64,000 bases of DNA, taken from positions 186,001 through 250,000 of the forward strand of contig BGKB01000123.1 of assembly GCA_003116975.1 (NCBI GenBank). Direction: 5' to 3'. Positions 19,577-30,717 of this stretch are shown one piece after another. A model generated the notes under the pieces. It made no database searches, was not told the origin of the DNA, and saw nothing but the letters and a program-made list of their open reading frames with translations. Positions within the stretch are counted from its first letter, which is position 1. Every line of letters begins with the position of its first letter. Position numbers and translations under genes: made by a program. The DNA comes from Aurantiochytrium sp. KH105 (taxonomy: Eukaryota; Sar; Bigyra; Thraustochytrida; Thraustochytriidae).

Positions 19577-21127
19577 CTTTGCGCGTTGCGTGTCTTTGAT
19601 TCGCGTTCGCTTTGCTTTTGGTTTTGGTTTTGGTTTTGGGTTTCGGGTTTGCTTTCGCTTCGTCGCGGGTTTGTTTGCGGCGCGCCTTGGGCTGTGCTGC
19701 TCGCGCCCAGGCCTGGCTGCTCGCGCGCAGGCCTGCTCACTCTTCCTACTAGGACCACTCTAGTAGGGGAGAGTGAGCGGGCAAGTGCGTCCTTCGCTTC
19801 GCGTCCATTCCCGCCAGGCAGGCAGGTAGGCAGGCAGCCAGTCTGGGGCGGCGAAGAAAAGTGCAGGAGAAAGGTCCCGCGCGACTCCATCTTGCCATGC
19901 CTGGGACCGTCCGGCACAAATGCGCCACCGAGGCGGAGCTGCAGCTTCCGCTGTGGGGGCCGCCTGGGTCCAATCGAGTTGTGGCCAGAAGAGACGAGAC
20001 GCAGACGCAGACGACTTGAAGCAGTAGCAGCTCATGCCAGCAGCCAGCAGTGGCAGCTGGCTAGGCAGACTCGCGAGAATGCCAAGGCCTCGCGCCCTGC
20101 CGCCCTCGCTCCTGCCGGCGAGCGGTGGCGGCTGGCGGCGGTGCAAACGGCTGGCGACCAACTGCAAGCAGCAGCAGGAAGCAGCAGCAGCGGGCGGGGC
20201 AGGAAGAAGCGAAATACTCATGGTTGGCAACGACCGCCACAAGCCCCAAAGGCGCGCGCGAGAGACTTGTGCAGCGCGACGCCAAGCGCGCGAAGATTGC
20301 CGCCGCGACGCGACCTGGAGCGCAGAGCTCGCGTTGCCTGCCCAGCCTGCGCAGTCGCCAGGCCTGCCGCTGCGACGACGCGAGGCGATGGGTTGTGGAC
20401 GGATGGTGTGGATGGATGGATGTGAATGGGATGAATGGGCAATGGCGGATGGAGCGCCAGCTCTGCGGAGAAGGTGCAGATGCCGGGGACAGGCTTGCGT
20501 TCAGAGCGGAGAAGTTGTGCTGAGACGCGGCAAGCGCGCGAAGATTGCGGCGCGGCGTCCGGGAGTGGCGGCCGCGCCGCGTGGCGGTGCACACGCGGAG
20601 CTCGTGGGACTTGTGCTGGAGGGGGCGAAGCGCGCGAAGATTGGGCGCGCCGAGGACGCACGCATCGAGGTGGAAGCGCGCGAGCTCCCATGCTTGGCGA
20701 CCCGCGCCACAAGGGAGGAGCCGACGGTGCGAGGTGTTGTCGCGACAGCACATGCAGCTGCTTCTCGGAAGGTTCAGCAGCGCAACGAGATCCCATGCTT
20801 GGCCACGCGCGGCACAAGTGGGACAAAAAGGTAGAATGTCGCTGCTCGCAACCCCGGCGGCTGCGGCCCAAACCAAGCAGCGACAGCGACATTAACAAAA
20901 TGATTTCTGGCCTGGCTGTTCGCGACGCACGATGATCCGGCGCTCCGTGCGCACCATTTTTCGGCGCTCTGCCGCTGGGTAGTCAACGCCGGGATCCGCT
21001 ATGCTCAGTAAAAAGGGGGACGGACACGCCGAACTGGGTGACGGTACTCATCGCGGCACCAACAAGATTACTCGGGCCACTGGCAAAAGGTCAGCGACCA
21101 TGCCGATCGGCCGGGAGACCAGGTAAA
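19577..21127. other. GC-rich intergenic region with dispersed short repeats
   Basis: No gene supported despite long open frames on both strands. It holds the promoter of the dioxygenase-kynureninase gene, a GGTTTT repeat near 19620, and three exact copies of AAGCGCGCGAAGATTG at 20284-20299, 20532-20547 and 20628-20643. A second family around CCATGCTTGGC ... CCACAAG appears near 20218, 20690 and 20793, with a looser copy near 19890. Confidence 0.6.
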
Positions 21128-22274
21128 CAACACGTGTCAAACGTTGCCTACCCAAGTTGCGCTCTACCACGTGAGAAGAACGTAGTATCTGGTCGTGCTC
21201 ACAACGAAGCCAATTGACGAAGTGGACTCAAACGACCTGACTGCTCCCCTTTTAGAAGGGCTGAGAACCTGTTTGTGTGAGATCCTCCGAGTCGAAAATA
21301 TGGGTCGTCCATCGACTATGCTTAGAATTAGGATCGAAACGAATGTGCGAAGAAGCTCATGACGCATACGCAGAAAAGGAGCTGAGCGCGAAGCAGATTA
21401 ATACACATCTGTGCAATGTAGATGCGCAAAGCAAGCTGAAGTGAAAGGTCTAGCGAAGTCTACGCCATGCAAATTGCAAGTATGGTTGGCTCGGCTTTCA
21501 TTTTTGGTCCTGAAATGGTTCTGATCGGGGTATGCGACTCGAAATGAATCAGGATCCGGAGTTCAGATGGATGTCTCAGGCACTGGCGACGGCGGCGACG
21601 GATGACAACAGCTGCAACACGGAAACGGCCACAAATGCACCAGCCACAGGACCCACGATAAGCGCCAGCGGCACAGCCGACGACTCGCTGACGTTGCTCA
21701 CCTGGAGCGTCGCAGACTTGTTTCCGTGTTTGCCGCTGTCGTCATCCGTCGCCGCCGTCGCGCGGCCAAGACCGAGGCCGACGAGAACGCCAAAGACGCC
21801 GTTGTTGCCAGTGCCTGAGACTTTCATCCGGGTTCTGGGTTATGATTCACATCAATTTGAGTCGCATACCCCGATCAGAACCATTTCAGGACCAAAAATG
21901 AAAGCCGAGCCAACCATACTTGCAACTTGCATGGCGTAGACTTCGCTAGACCTTTCACTTCAGCTTGCTTTGCGCATCTACATTGCACAGATATGCATTA
22001 ATCTGCTTCGCGCTCAGCTCCGATTCTGCGTATGCGTCATGAGCTTCTTCGCACATTCGTTTCGATCCTAATTTTAAGCATAATCGATGGACGACCCATA
22101 TTTTCGACTCGGAGGATCTCACACAAACAGGTTCTCAGCCCTTCTAAAAGGGGGGCAGTCAGGTCGTTTGAGTCCACTTCGTCACTTGCTTTCGTTGTGA
22201 GCACGACCAGACACTACGTTCCTCTCACGTGGTAGAGCGCAGCTTGGGTATAGGCAAAGTTCGACACGTGTTGC
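21128..22274. repeat. 1.15-kb inverted duplication built on an LRR-receptor 3' end
   Basis: Left arm 21128-21540 and right arm 21859-22274 are near-identical inverted copies of about 415 bp; outer ends are CAACACGTGTC and its complement. The 318-bp middle continues the symmetry imperfectly. Read on the minus strand, its left half encodes a transmembrane piece ALIVGPVAGAFVAVSV. Its right half, read on plus, matches the cytoplasmic-tail DNA of the LRR receptors (VVIRRRRRAAKTEA-like). So two receptor 3' ends plus their flanks lie head to head. Small frames inside the arms are mirror images and not credible genes. Confidence 0.85.
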
Positions 22275-23319
22275 GCAGGACTGTGCGAGTGAGAGGGCGG
22301 CCGCCGGCGCCGTGCGACGCGCGCGCCACGCTCAGCTGGCAAGCTGTCAACACACACGCGTGCACGCTCTCACTCGAACGAACGAGCGAGCGAACGATGG
22401 ATTCCAACTGACCAGGCCCAGCGCTGCCACCACGGCGAGCGACGTGGCAGCACGCGACAAGCGCAAGCCGCTTGCGTGGGACTCTCTTCGCTGCCGCTGC
22501 TCGAGCCGCACGCGCCTTCCTTTCGGCCCTCTTGGCCGTTTGTTCACTTGCAAGGACCAATGGTTCACTTTGCAGCGCGCGGATAGAACACTTGGCTGGC
22601 TTGGATCCGAGTCTTGGCACACGCACATCAACAGCAACCAGCACGCAGCGCTGCAAGCTAGCCCCTGGTGCCCGAGTCATTTGAGTGGTGGCTCACGGGG
22701 CAGCCTTGCCAGACCTGCGGCCGAGAGAAGGATCAAGCGTTAATGCTTGCTTGGCTCTGCTCCAAAAGGATGTGCTCATCATTGCTACCGCCACCATGAT
22801 TTTGACCCTTCGTGGGAGGGAACAAAGTGCGTGTGCTCGACTCGCAGCTGGAGCTGGTCCTCGCCCAACGCTCTCGTCAAACCAATGATGCTCTCGCCGG
22901 AACACCTCTCTTGCTGCTGTCGCGTTGGAGCGAGGGAGGAATCAATCCCAGCGACGAGAGCAGCTGCAGCACGCAGCAGTTGCAGACGCCTGCCATGAAC
23001 GCACTGCAAGCTGCAGCAGCTGGACTGCCGGACCAGCCAGGCGCAGCTACAGGCGCCTCCTCCTTCTCTCTCCCTCGGCATACACTAATGCGCACTCGCC
23101 AGCGAGGGAAAAAGTGGAAAATAGAGGCGAGGGGTACGCAACTCGCGCGCGCGCGCGAACTCATCATCATGCCCGGGTCAGGCGAGCCTAGGCAGACCGG
23201 CGCATGAGAAGGTATAGCACTGCAGACCCGCAACAGACGCACGCCCTCGCTGCCGGCCCGGAAGCCAGCAAGAGCTCAAGTTGACCAGGTCCTCTTCAAG
23301 CAAGAACGGCGTGGTCGCG
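22275..23319. other. Upstream region of LRR receptor gene 1
   Basis: No gene supported. From about 22720 to 22920 it is clearly homologous to 26910-27110, which lies upstream of the second LRR receptor gene. The last ~120 bp before the start codon also match the second gene (shared GGCCCGGAAGCCAGCAA). This is the 5' flank carried along by the tandem duplication. Confidence 0.7.
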
Positions 23320-25516
23320 ATGATGCTTCGGCATTTGGTGCTCCTGGTGGTCCTCTTTTGTACCTCAGCCGTGACGAGGGGCGCAACCTGCACCTGCACC
23401 CCTTTCGCTTGTTCGAACCGGTCGATTCGTGCTTACTGCACCAACAAATTGGAGAAGACGAGGATCGCAACACTGACGTTTTCGAGCCTCCCCTTTCCTC
23501 CTTGACCTCGCTCACGTACCTGTAAGTTTTCTTCGTTGCAGAGTGCTGACGAAGTTTACTAATCAATCCTGTCTGTAATCGTAGCAATCTGGTACACAAT
23601 GGGCTGACGGCTATTTCTAAATCTGCTGGCCAGCTGACAAATCTTAAGTCACTGTACGTGCATCAAGATCGTCGATGTGGCGAGACCTTACTAAGAAAAT
23701 GGCAACTAATGTTTGCTGTACGAGAAATACCTTGTTGCAGATACATTCACGACAACAAGCTCACGGAATTGCCCTCTTCGATCGGGACTTTGACAAAGTT
23801 GACATACTTGTACGTTTATTCGGCCAAAGCTGCCCATGCTCCTTGTATGCAAAAAAGGTGGCACTGACAACTTGAACGCGAGCAAAAACAGAACTCTCTG
23901 GTCCAATCAGCTCACGTCCCTCCCCGAGAGCATTTCGGGACTTGTCGAACTTGCCGAATTGTAAGTCAGATGATGTTATCGAACGGTTGGCGAGACATAC
24001 AAGAGCTGCCACTAACATCCGCTTCTCGAAAAATACCTTGTTGCAGAGATTTCTCTCACAACAACCTCACCGGATTGCCCTCTTCGATTGGGGCTATGAC
24101 CAATCTGACTCACTTGTACGTGAAAGTTGCCGAAGCTGGCGGTGCTCCTCGAACATTAGAAACATGACCCTCACGCTTGAACGTGAGCAAAACAGACATT
24201 TCTACGGCAACAAGCTCACGTCCCTCCCCGAGAGCATTTCAGGACTTTCCGAACTTACCAGCCTGTAAGTCAGATGATGTTACCGAATGGTCGGAGAGAC
24301 CTAAAGGAGTTGCCACTAACACTCGCTTTTCCAAAAATACCGAATTGAAGATCTCTCTTTCAGAACAAGCTCACGGAGTTGCCCTCTTCGTTTGGATCTC
24401 TGCCCAAGCTGGCATACTTGTACGTGAAAGTGTCCAAAGCCGGCGATGCTTTTCAACTGGAATTTTTTTGGAAAAATAATCTCACGAGCACAAGCACAAC
24501 AGGGTGGGCGAGACATAAAAGAGTTGCCACTAACATTCGCCTTTTTTTCTTAAATTGCATCATTGCAGGGACGTAGATAAGAACAAGCTCACGGAGTTGC
24601 CCTCTTCGATTGGGGCTTTGACCCATATGACTTCGTTGTACGTGAAAGTGGCCAGAGCTGGCCGTAATCTTTAAATGACAGAAAGGTGACCTCTTACATT
24701 TGAACGCGAGCAAAAACAGATTTCTCTCGGACAATCGGCTCACGTCCCTCCCCCAGAACATTTCTGGACTTTCCGAACTTACCAGCCTGTAAGTCAAATG
24801 ACGTTATCAAAATGGCGAGATAGAATAATAGTACACGAGCGAACCGCTGGAAACGAACTAACACTCCGGTTTCTGCTATAGATACGTGTCTAACAACACT
24901 CTCACCTCCCTTCCCGAAAGTTTGTCCGCACTCACAAAGCTCAATAGACTGTAAGTTCAACGCACTCACTCATCAGAGCCAGAGACCAAGCCTACTCACA
25001 ATCAATCGAACAGAAATCTCGACGACACAGATCTTACGACGCTTCCTCAAGCGATCACTAGCTTGACAAGTCTGACCTACTTGTAAGTCCTTCGCGAGAT
25101 ATTAGCGGTGCAAGAAAGCTCACACGATTTCGATTCGCAGAAGGATTTTCAACGTTCCTCTCTGCGGGCCACAGCCAGTTCTTCCTGACTCCCTCAACAA
25201 TTATTACAGGCCCTATGAAGGAACAGGAGAATTCCGCTCGTGTCAAACGCCGTCCCCTACGGCCGAGGAGTCGTTAGATTCGGTGGCGCTTATCGTGGGT
25301 CCTTTGGTTGGTGCGTTATTGGCCGTCTCCGTGTTTGCCGCTGTCGTCCTTCGTCGCCGCGATCGCGCGACCAAGACTGAGGCCAACGCAGTCCCCAACG
25401 CAGTCCCTTACGCCGTCCCCTACGCACCAGACGTAGGCCCCTACTCACCAGAAGCAGTCCCCACCGCGGTTCCCTACGGCCGAGCTGACAGCGACGAACG
25501 AGTGCCACCAATGTGA
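23320..25516 (+). pseudogene. LRR receptor gene 1 (12 exons, frameshifted first exon)
   Basis: Exons: 23320-23521, 23585-23653, 23741-23809, 23892-23960, 24047-24115, 24196-24264, 24351-24419, 24569-24637, 24720-24788, 24882-24950, 25014-25082, 25141-25516. The ten internal exons are each 69 nt, bounded by phase-2 GT-AG introns, and each encodes one 23-residue plant-type LRR (LxLxxNxLTxLPxSIxxLTxL). Exon 1 encodes a signal peptide and a Cys-rich cap (ATCTCTPFACSN). The last exon encodes an LCGPQP cap, a transmembrane helix (VALIVGPLVGALLAVSVFAA) and a short cytoplasmic tail with NAVPYAVPYAP repeats. Exon 1 is 202 nt where the frame needs 203: one base is missing near 23440-23460 relative to gene 2, causing a stop at 23503. 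One LRR exon between 24420 and 24568 is also partly deleted. It is either a recent pseudogene or a base-call error. Confidence 0.8.
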
Positions 25517-25686
25517 TACCGACGAGTCGTCCGTCGGCAACGCCGCTGGCGCGTTTCGTGGGTCCTCGGTTTGGTGCGTTTGTGGCCGTCTCCGTGTTTG
25601 CCGCTGTCTTCAATCGCCGCCGCCCTCGCGAGGCCAAGATCGAGGCCAACGAGAACGCCATCGTCGCCGTTGTTGCCAGAGCCTAG
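25517..25686 (+). pseudogene. Duplicated transmembrane/tail exon remnant after LRR gene 1
   Basis: Directly after the stop codon, an open frame repeats the receptor's membrane segment and tail (FVGPRFGAFVAVSVFAAVFN, then RRRPREAKIEAN) and ends at a TAG. It lacks an acceptor site that I can identify. The same remnant follows gene 2, so it predates the tandem duplication. It could be a relic or an alternative last exon. Confidence 0.6.
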
Positions 25687-27973
25687 ATTCAGAGTCCAGG
25701 TCATGATTCTCTCCCATGCATCACCAGCATGGATGAACTCGAAGAGACTATCGATGCTTTTAAAAGCAAGAAAATGCTGAAAGTGATGTTCAATTCCACC
25801 TTCAATTGCATCTCCAAAACCAACCAACATCTAGTTACTTCACCTTCGGAGTTCTGATTCAACCTCGTGCTCAGGAACGTCAACTCGAAGTCCCCATGAT
25901 GAGTCCTCTTCTGATGAGGCGCCCTTGTTGAAGAGATACCCGGCGGGGTAAAAGGCCTCGCGACCTGAAGTGCGCTTCTGATTCAGAGAATAATGAGTCC
26001 TGTGCATTGATTACGCCTGCATGAGTTCTCTTTCTTCTTGCACCAGCAAACCATTTCGTTGACCCGTGTTAAAGGCTTGCATGTGCAGGTGAACGGTCCA
26101 TATTGGCTCGCGCCTCCGGCGCGGCTGGTCCCGGAATAAACGAAAGGTCTAAATGGCGGATAGGAGACGCGACCGTGCAAAAAACACCCTTCTTGTCCAA
26201 ATTTCGTGTCCAAATTGTCCAGATTTTCATGTCCAAGATGGGCACAAACCAGGGCGCGCCCCCGGAATAAAGACCTTGCAAAATCGCACTTCAGAAATCT
26301 AATCTAGGGCCCAGCTTTCTCCACATTGCCTCTTCTGGCCTTGAACATCAAGATTCGTGCTACCTTAGTCCCGATACTTACGCTCTGAATGTAGACAAAC
26401 TGTGTTGGCGCTGCGTTCAACGCACCAGCTCGTGCCGGCCTCTTCGTCATGACATTTTGTCAGCGCATCGCAAGAATGACAGCAAGTGACAAGCGAGAAT
26501 AAGGTCACGTGATGTGCACGCACGGATTGCGTGACGCCAAGATCATACAGGTTGCACATCGTTGCTGGTATGTTTCTACAAGCTCGAGTGCTGTGGCGAT
26601 CGTCGGCGTGCGAAAAGATACGCATTTCTTCGAGCCAGTCAACGATGAGAACCAGCGAGCACTCTCGCATTTAAGATCTGACCTTGGCCATTCGGCCACG
26701 ATCAGCCTCAAGCTACCTTCTCTGCCAAAGTACTGTCTCTTTGATCATCATTGAAGGCTGCTTCAAGAAGCTTGCCAATGCTGCTGAGGCGTCTCAGCTC
26801 CAGACTCTCACAAGACAAACAAGCAGCACCCGTGCTCGTCGCGTTGTCTTCTCGGGCCTTTTTTCACAAATCACGCGCGTGTCTCAACGCAGCAAGCCAG
26901 GCTTGCTTGGCCCGAGAGAAGGATCAAGGGTAAATTCTTGCTTGTCCCTGCTCCAGAGGATGTGCGCATCATCGCCGCAGCCAATCATGATTTTGACCCT
27001 TCATGGGAAAGAACAAAGTGCGCTGTGCTCAACTCGCAGCTGGTCCTCGCCCAACGCTCTCGTCAAATCAATGATGCTCTCGCCGGAATACCTCTTTTAC
27101 TGCTGTCGCATTGGCCTCAGGAGCAAACTTTGACTGCCTAAGCGACAATCCGCGGTTCAAAAAGTAAGAAGATGATGATGACGAATTCGCCGTCTTCACA
27201 TAGACTGTTTATAAAGGCCTCGCCGCGTCCCCATCCCCCCCTCCCCCCCAAACCTGCTCTGTTCGTTTCTCGTGCGCCGCAGCAGCCAGCGCAGCGGCCA
27301 ATCTCGTCGGGCGCAGCTGTCGGCTCCGGGCTGGGCTGGTCTGGCGACAACCTCGCGGCCTTCGAGGCAAACACAGCCCGAGCGAGAACAGTCAGGAACC
27401 AGACCCTCGAGCGCGTGCACGAGCCAGCGCGAGGCCCAGCAGCAGCAGCTGCGAACGAGCGGCCATGGCGGGGGACGGAGGAATCCGCCAGACACCGGCA
27501 CTGCGGCCGCGACGTCCAGCGAGCAGCAGCAGCAGTTGCAGTCGCCGAAAACGCACTGCAAGCAGCAGCAGCAGCAGCAGCAGCTCGGGCCAGCCGTGGC
27601 GCCTTCTCCTCTCCCTTGCACTGATGCACTCGCGGGAATTTCGTGCTCTCAGCGACGCTCAGCATGAAGAAGAGACAGGCGGGGTGTACCCAGCGGTATC
27701 GTAGGGAGGCAGATCAGGCGCACGAAACAAACCATAATCGTAACGTCACGTCACGAGGGTCCAAGCCCTCAAGAAGGGGCCCTCTTCCGGCCCAAGGGTG
27801 GGTCGGCGCCCCGGCCTGATCTCTACTGATTGAAGGCTACATAATCATTGACGCCACGTCTCAGAGTCAGAGTCAGGCGAGCCGGGATAGACCTGCGAAG
27901 AAGAAGGTACGGCAGCAGAGCCGTAACAGACGTCCACCGCCCTCACTGTCGGCCCGGAAGCCAGCAAAAGCTC
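25687..27973. other. Intergenic region between the two LRR receptor genes
   Basis: No gene supported. 25690-25910 is a 3' flank homologous to 29850-30080. 26910-27110 is the duplicated 5' flank that also precedes gene 1. 27430-27600 is rich in CAG/CTG triplets, and 27740-27820 contains GC-rich inverted repeats (AAGCCCTCAAGAAGGGGCCC-type hairpins). 26100-26280 contains several GTCCAAATT/GTCCAAGAT repeats of unknown nature. Confidence 0.55.
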
Positions 27974-29678
27974 ATGATTGGTCCTCTTCGTTCGAGGAGG
28001 AAGAACGGCGTGGTCGCGATGATGCTTCGGCATCTTCTGCTCTTGATGGTCCTTCTTTGTGCCTCAGTCTTGACGAGTGGCGCAACCTGCACCTGCACCC
28101 CTTTCGCTTGTTCGAACTGGTCGATTGAGGCTGACTGCGCCGCCCGCATTGCCAAAGGCGAGGATTCCAACACTGACGTCTTTCAGCCTCCACTTTCCAC
28201 GTTGACCTCGCTCACGTCCCTGTAAGATTTTCTTCGTTGCAGAGTACTGGCAAGAGAAACTAATCATTCCGTCTATAATCGTAGCGATCTGGGGTCCAAC
28301 AGACTGACGGCTATCTCTGAATCTGTTGACCAATTGACAAATCTTGAGCGTCTGTACGTGCATCAAGATCATCGATGTAGCGAGACCGAAAAGAGCTGCC
28401 ATTAACATTCGCTTTCGGACAATCATTCCACTGTAGATATCTCTATGACAACAGGCTCAAAGAACTGCCCTCCTCGGTTTGGGCTTTGACTGAGCTTGGA
28501 AGATTGTACGCTAAAGTGATCAAATTGGCCGTGGTCCTTGATTTAAAGGTACTGGAAAGATGCCGCTTATACTTTAATGCGAGCAAAAACAGGTCCTCCT
28601 ATAGCAACCAGCTCGCGTCCCTCCCCGAGAGTATTTCGGGACTTTCCGAACCTTCCGATCTGTAAGTCAGATGATGTCATCGAATAATTGATGAGACCTT
28701 GAAGAGTTGTCACTAACATTCGCGTTTCGAAACTTACCTGATTGCAGATCTCTCTCTTGCAACAACCTCACGGAATTGCCCTCTTCGATTGGGGCTTTGA
28801 CCAAGCTGAATACTTTGTATGTGAAAGTGATTGAAGCGGGTTGTTCGCTCAGAATATCAGAAAGATGACTCTTTCATTTGAACGCGAGCAAAATAGATCT
28901 CTTTACAGCAACCTTCTCACGTCCCTCCCCGATAGCATTTCGGGGCTTTCCGAGCTTACTTACTTGTAGGTTGGATGATGTCACCGAAACGGCGAGGAAG
29001 CCATGGATTATACGAGCGAACCGCTGAAAAGGAACTAACACTTCGTTTTCTGTTATAGACTCATGAACAGCAACCCTCTCAAAACCCTTCCCGAAAGTCT
29101 GTCCGCACTCACAAAGCTCGGGCTCCTGTACGTTCAACTCATTCGCTCATCCGTATTAGAGACCAAGCGTACTCACAACTATTCGAATAGGGACCTCTCC
29201 GACACAGATATTACGAAGCTTCCTCAGGCGGTCAGTAACATGACAAGTCTGACCTTGCTGTAAGTCCTTCGCGAGATATTAGCGGAGCAAGAGAGCTTAC
29301 ACGATTCCAATGCGCAGCTACATCGATGACGTTTCTCTCTGCGGGCCACAGCCAATTCTACCTGCTTCTCTCGCCTTCAGGCCGTATGCAGGAACAGGGG
29401 AATTCGGTGCGTGTGAGGCTACGCCGCTGCCTGTGGCGCTTATTGTGGGTCCTATCGTTGGTGCGTTTTTGGCCGTCTCCGTGTTTGCCGCTGTCGTCAT
29501 CCGTCGCCGCCGTCGCGCAGCCAAGACCGAAGCCAAGACCGATGCCAACGTAGAGCCCAACGCAGTCCCTTACGCAGTTCCCTACGCACCAAACGCAGCC
29601 TGCTACTCACCAGACGCAGTCCCCACCGCGGTTTCCTACGGCCGAGCTGACAGCGATAAACGAGTGCCACCAATGTGA
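27974..29678 (+). CDS. LRR receptor gene 2: signal peptide, LRRs, one TM helix, short tail
   Basis: Exons: 27974-28221, 28285-28353, 28437-28505, 28593-28661, 28748-28816, 28897-28965, 29059-29127, 29191-29259, 29318-29678; 1092 nt, 363 residues, in frame throughout. A start at 28019 (MMLRHLLLLMVLLCASVL) gives a cleaner signal peptide and may be the real one. The seven internal exons are exactly 69 nt with phase-2 introns, one LRR each. LPSSIGALTKL-type and LPESISGLSEL-type repeats tend to alternate. The last exon has an LCGPQP cap like plant LRR receptors, a transmembrane helix near residues 284-306 (VALIVGPIVGAFLAVSVFAA), a basic stop-transfer and an NAVPYAVPYAP tail with no kinase or other signalling domain. 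It is likely a plasma-membrane receptor or adhesin; the ligand is unknown. Confidence 0.85.
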
Positions 29679-29849
29679 TACCGACGAGTCGTCCGTCGGC
29701 AACGCCGCTGGCGCGTTTCGTGGGTCCTCGGTTTGGTGCGTTTGTGGCCGTCTCCGTGTTTGCCGCTGTCTTCAATCGCCGCCGCCCTCGCGAGGCCAAG
29801 ATCAAGGCCAGCGTGAATGCCAAAGTCGCCGTTGTTGCCAGAGCCTGAG
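29679..29849 (+). pseudogene. Duplicated transmembrane/tail exon remnant after LRR gene 2
   Basis: Same relic as after gene 1 (FVGPRFGAFVAVSVFAAVFN, then RRRPREAKIKAS), ending at a TGA. A few substitutions separate the two copies, yet both stay open to a stop just after an Ala-Val-Val-Ala-Arg-Ala ending. Confidence 0.6.
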
Positions 29850-30717
29850 ACATCCGGCGTTCGGGTCATGATTCTATCGCATGCATCACCAACATGGATG
29901 AGCTCGAAGAGATTACCAATGATATCGACCAATCAGTGGAAAAAGAAGCTGAAAGTGATGTTCAATTGCACATCTCCAAAACCAACCAAAAACTAGTTCA
30001 AATCCTAATGCAAGATTTACTTCAGCTCCGGAGTTCTGATTCACTGTCAATCTCGTGCTCAGGAACGGCAACTCGAAGCCACAAAAGTATGAAGTTCAAC
30101 GAGTACATCTTCAATTGCAGCCACCACATCAGCATTAATTAGGCATGGTTCAGGTTCTAATTCAACATCCACCTCACTCAGCTTCGGAGTTCCGATGCAA
30201 CCTCGTGCCCGGGATCCTCAACTCGACGTGACCGTGACGACTCGGGAGTCTTTTCTCGAGAAAACCGGAGAAAACATGAAGAAAACCCAAGGAGAAAGGC
30301 TTTGGTTTTTTTCCCGCGGCGCGTCCTGCTGCCTACGAGGCAGAATGAAGAAAGCATAGAGAAGCGCGACTCGCAGCGCGGACGAGGAAGCGCAGAGCGT
30401 GGTAGGCGCCGGGGCGTAGCGTAGCGCAGCGCAGCGCAGCGCAGCGCAGCGCAGCGCAGCGCAGCGCAGCGAAGCGCGCGTCGCTGCTTTTGCGGCCCCG
30501 GCCCACGACACAGAGCGGAGCGGCGGCCCGCTGCAAGGAGCGGGCTGCGAACGGCACGCTGCACTCCGTCGACGTGCGGGCCTTATTCACTTGCGCCGAG
30601 GCCCGCCCGCAAGGCCTTGCGGCAAGCCGTCAACGCCTGTCCACTGTTCGTGGGCTAGTTCTTGCTCGCGCTCTCCGTGCGGCTCTTCGATCGTGTGGCA
30701 AGCGTTAACTTTGCAAG
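29850..30717. other. LRR gene 2 3' flank and promoter of the E2F-like gene
   Basis: 29850-30080 matches the 3' flank of LRR gene 1, including a conserved ATGGATGA(G/A)CTCGAAGAG. 30165-30230 is a further shorter copy (GGAGTTC ... CAACCTCGTGC). (GCGCA)9 lies at 30424-30468. The sequence from ~30480 is GC-rich and presumably the E2F-like promoter. No gene supported. Confidence 0.55.

Noticed and set aside
16826-20425. 1199-codon open frame on the plus strand, antisense to the dioxygenase-kynureninase gene
   Set aside because: It mirrors the codon bias of the real minus-strand gene, has no recognisable domain and runs into low-complexity promoter DNA.
19749-20898. Several 150-270-codon frames on both strands between the tryptophan enzyme and the LRR locus
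   Set aside because: All are GC-driven, Arg/Ala/Cys-rich, mutually overlapping and without any domain.
21164-22235. Paired 67-residue frames (MRHELLRTFVSILILSI) in the inverted repeat
   Set aside because: They are mirror copies of the same DNA in the two arms, short, and lack homology or start context.
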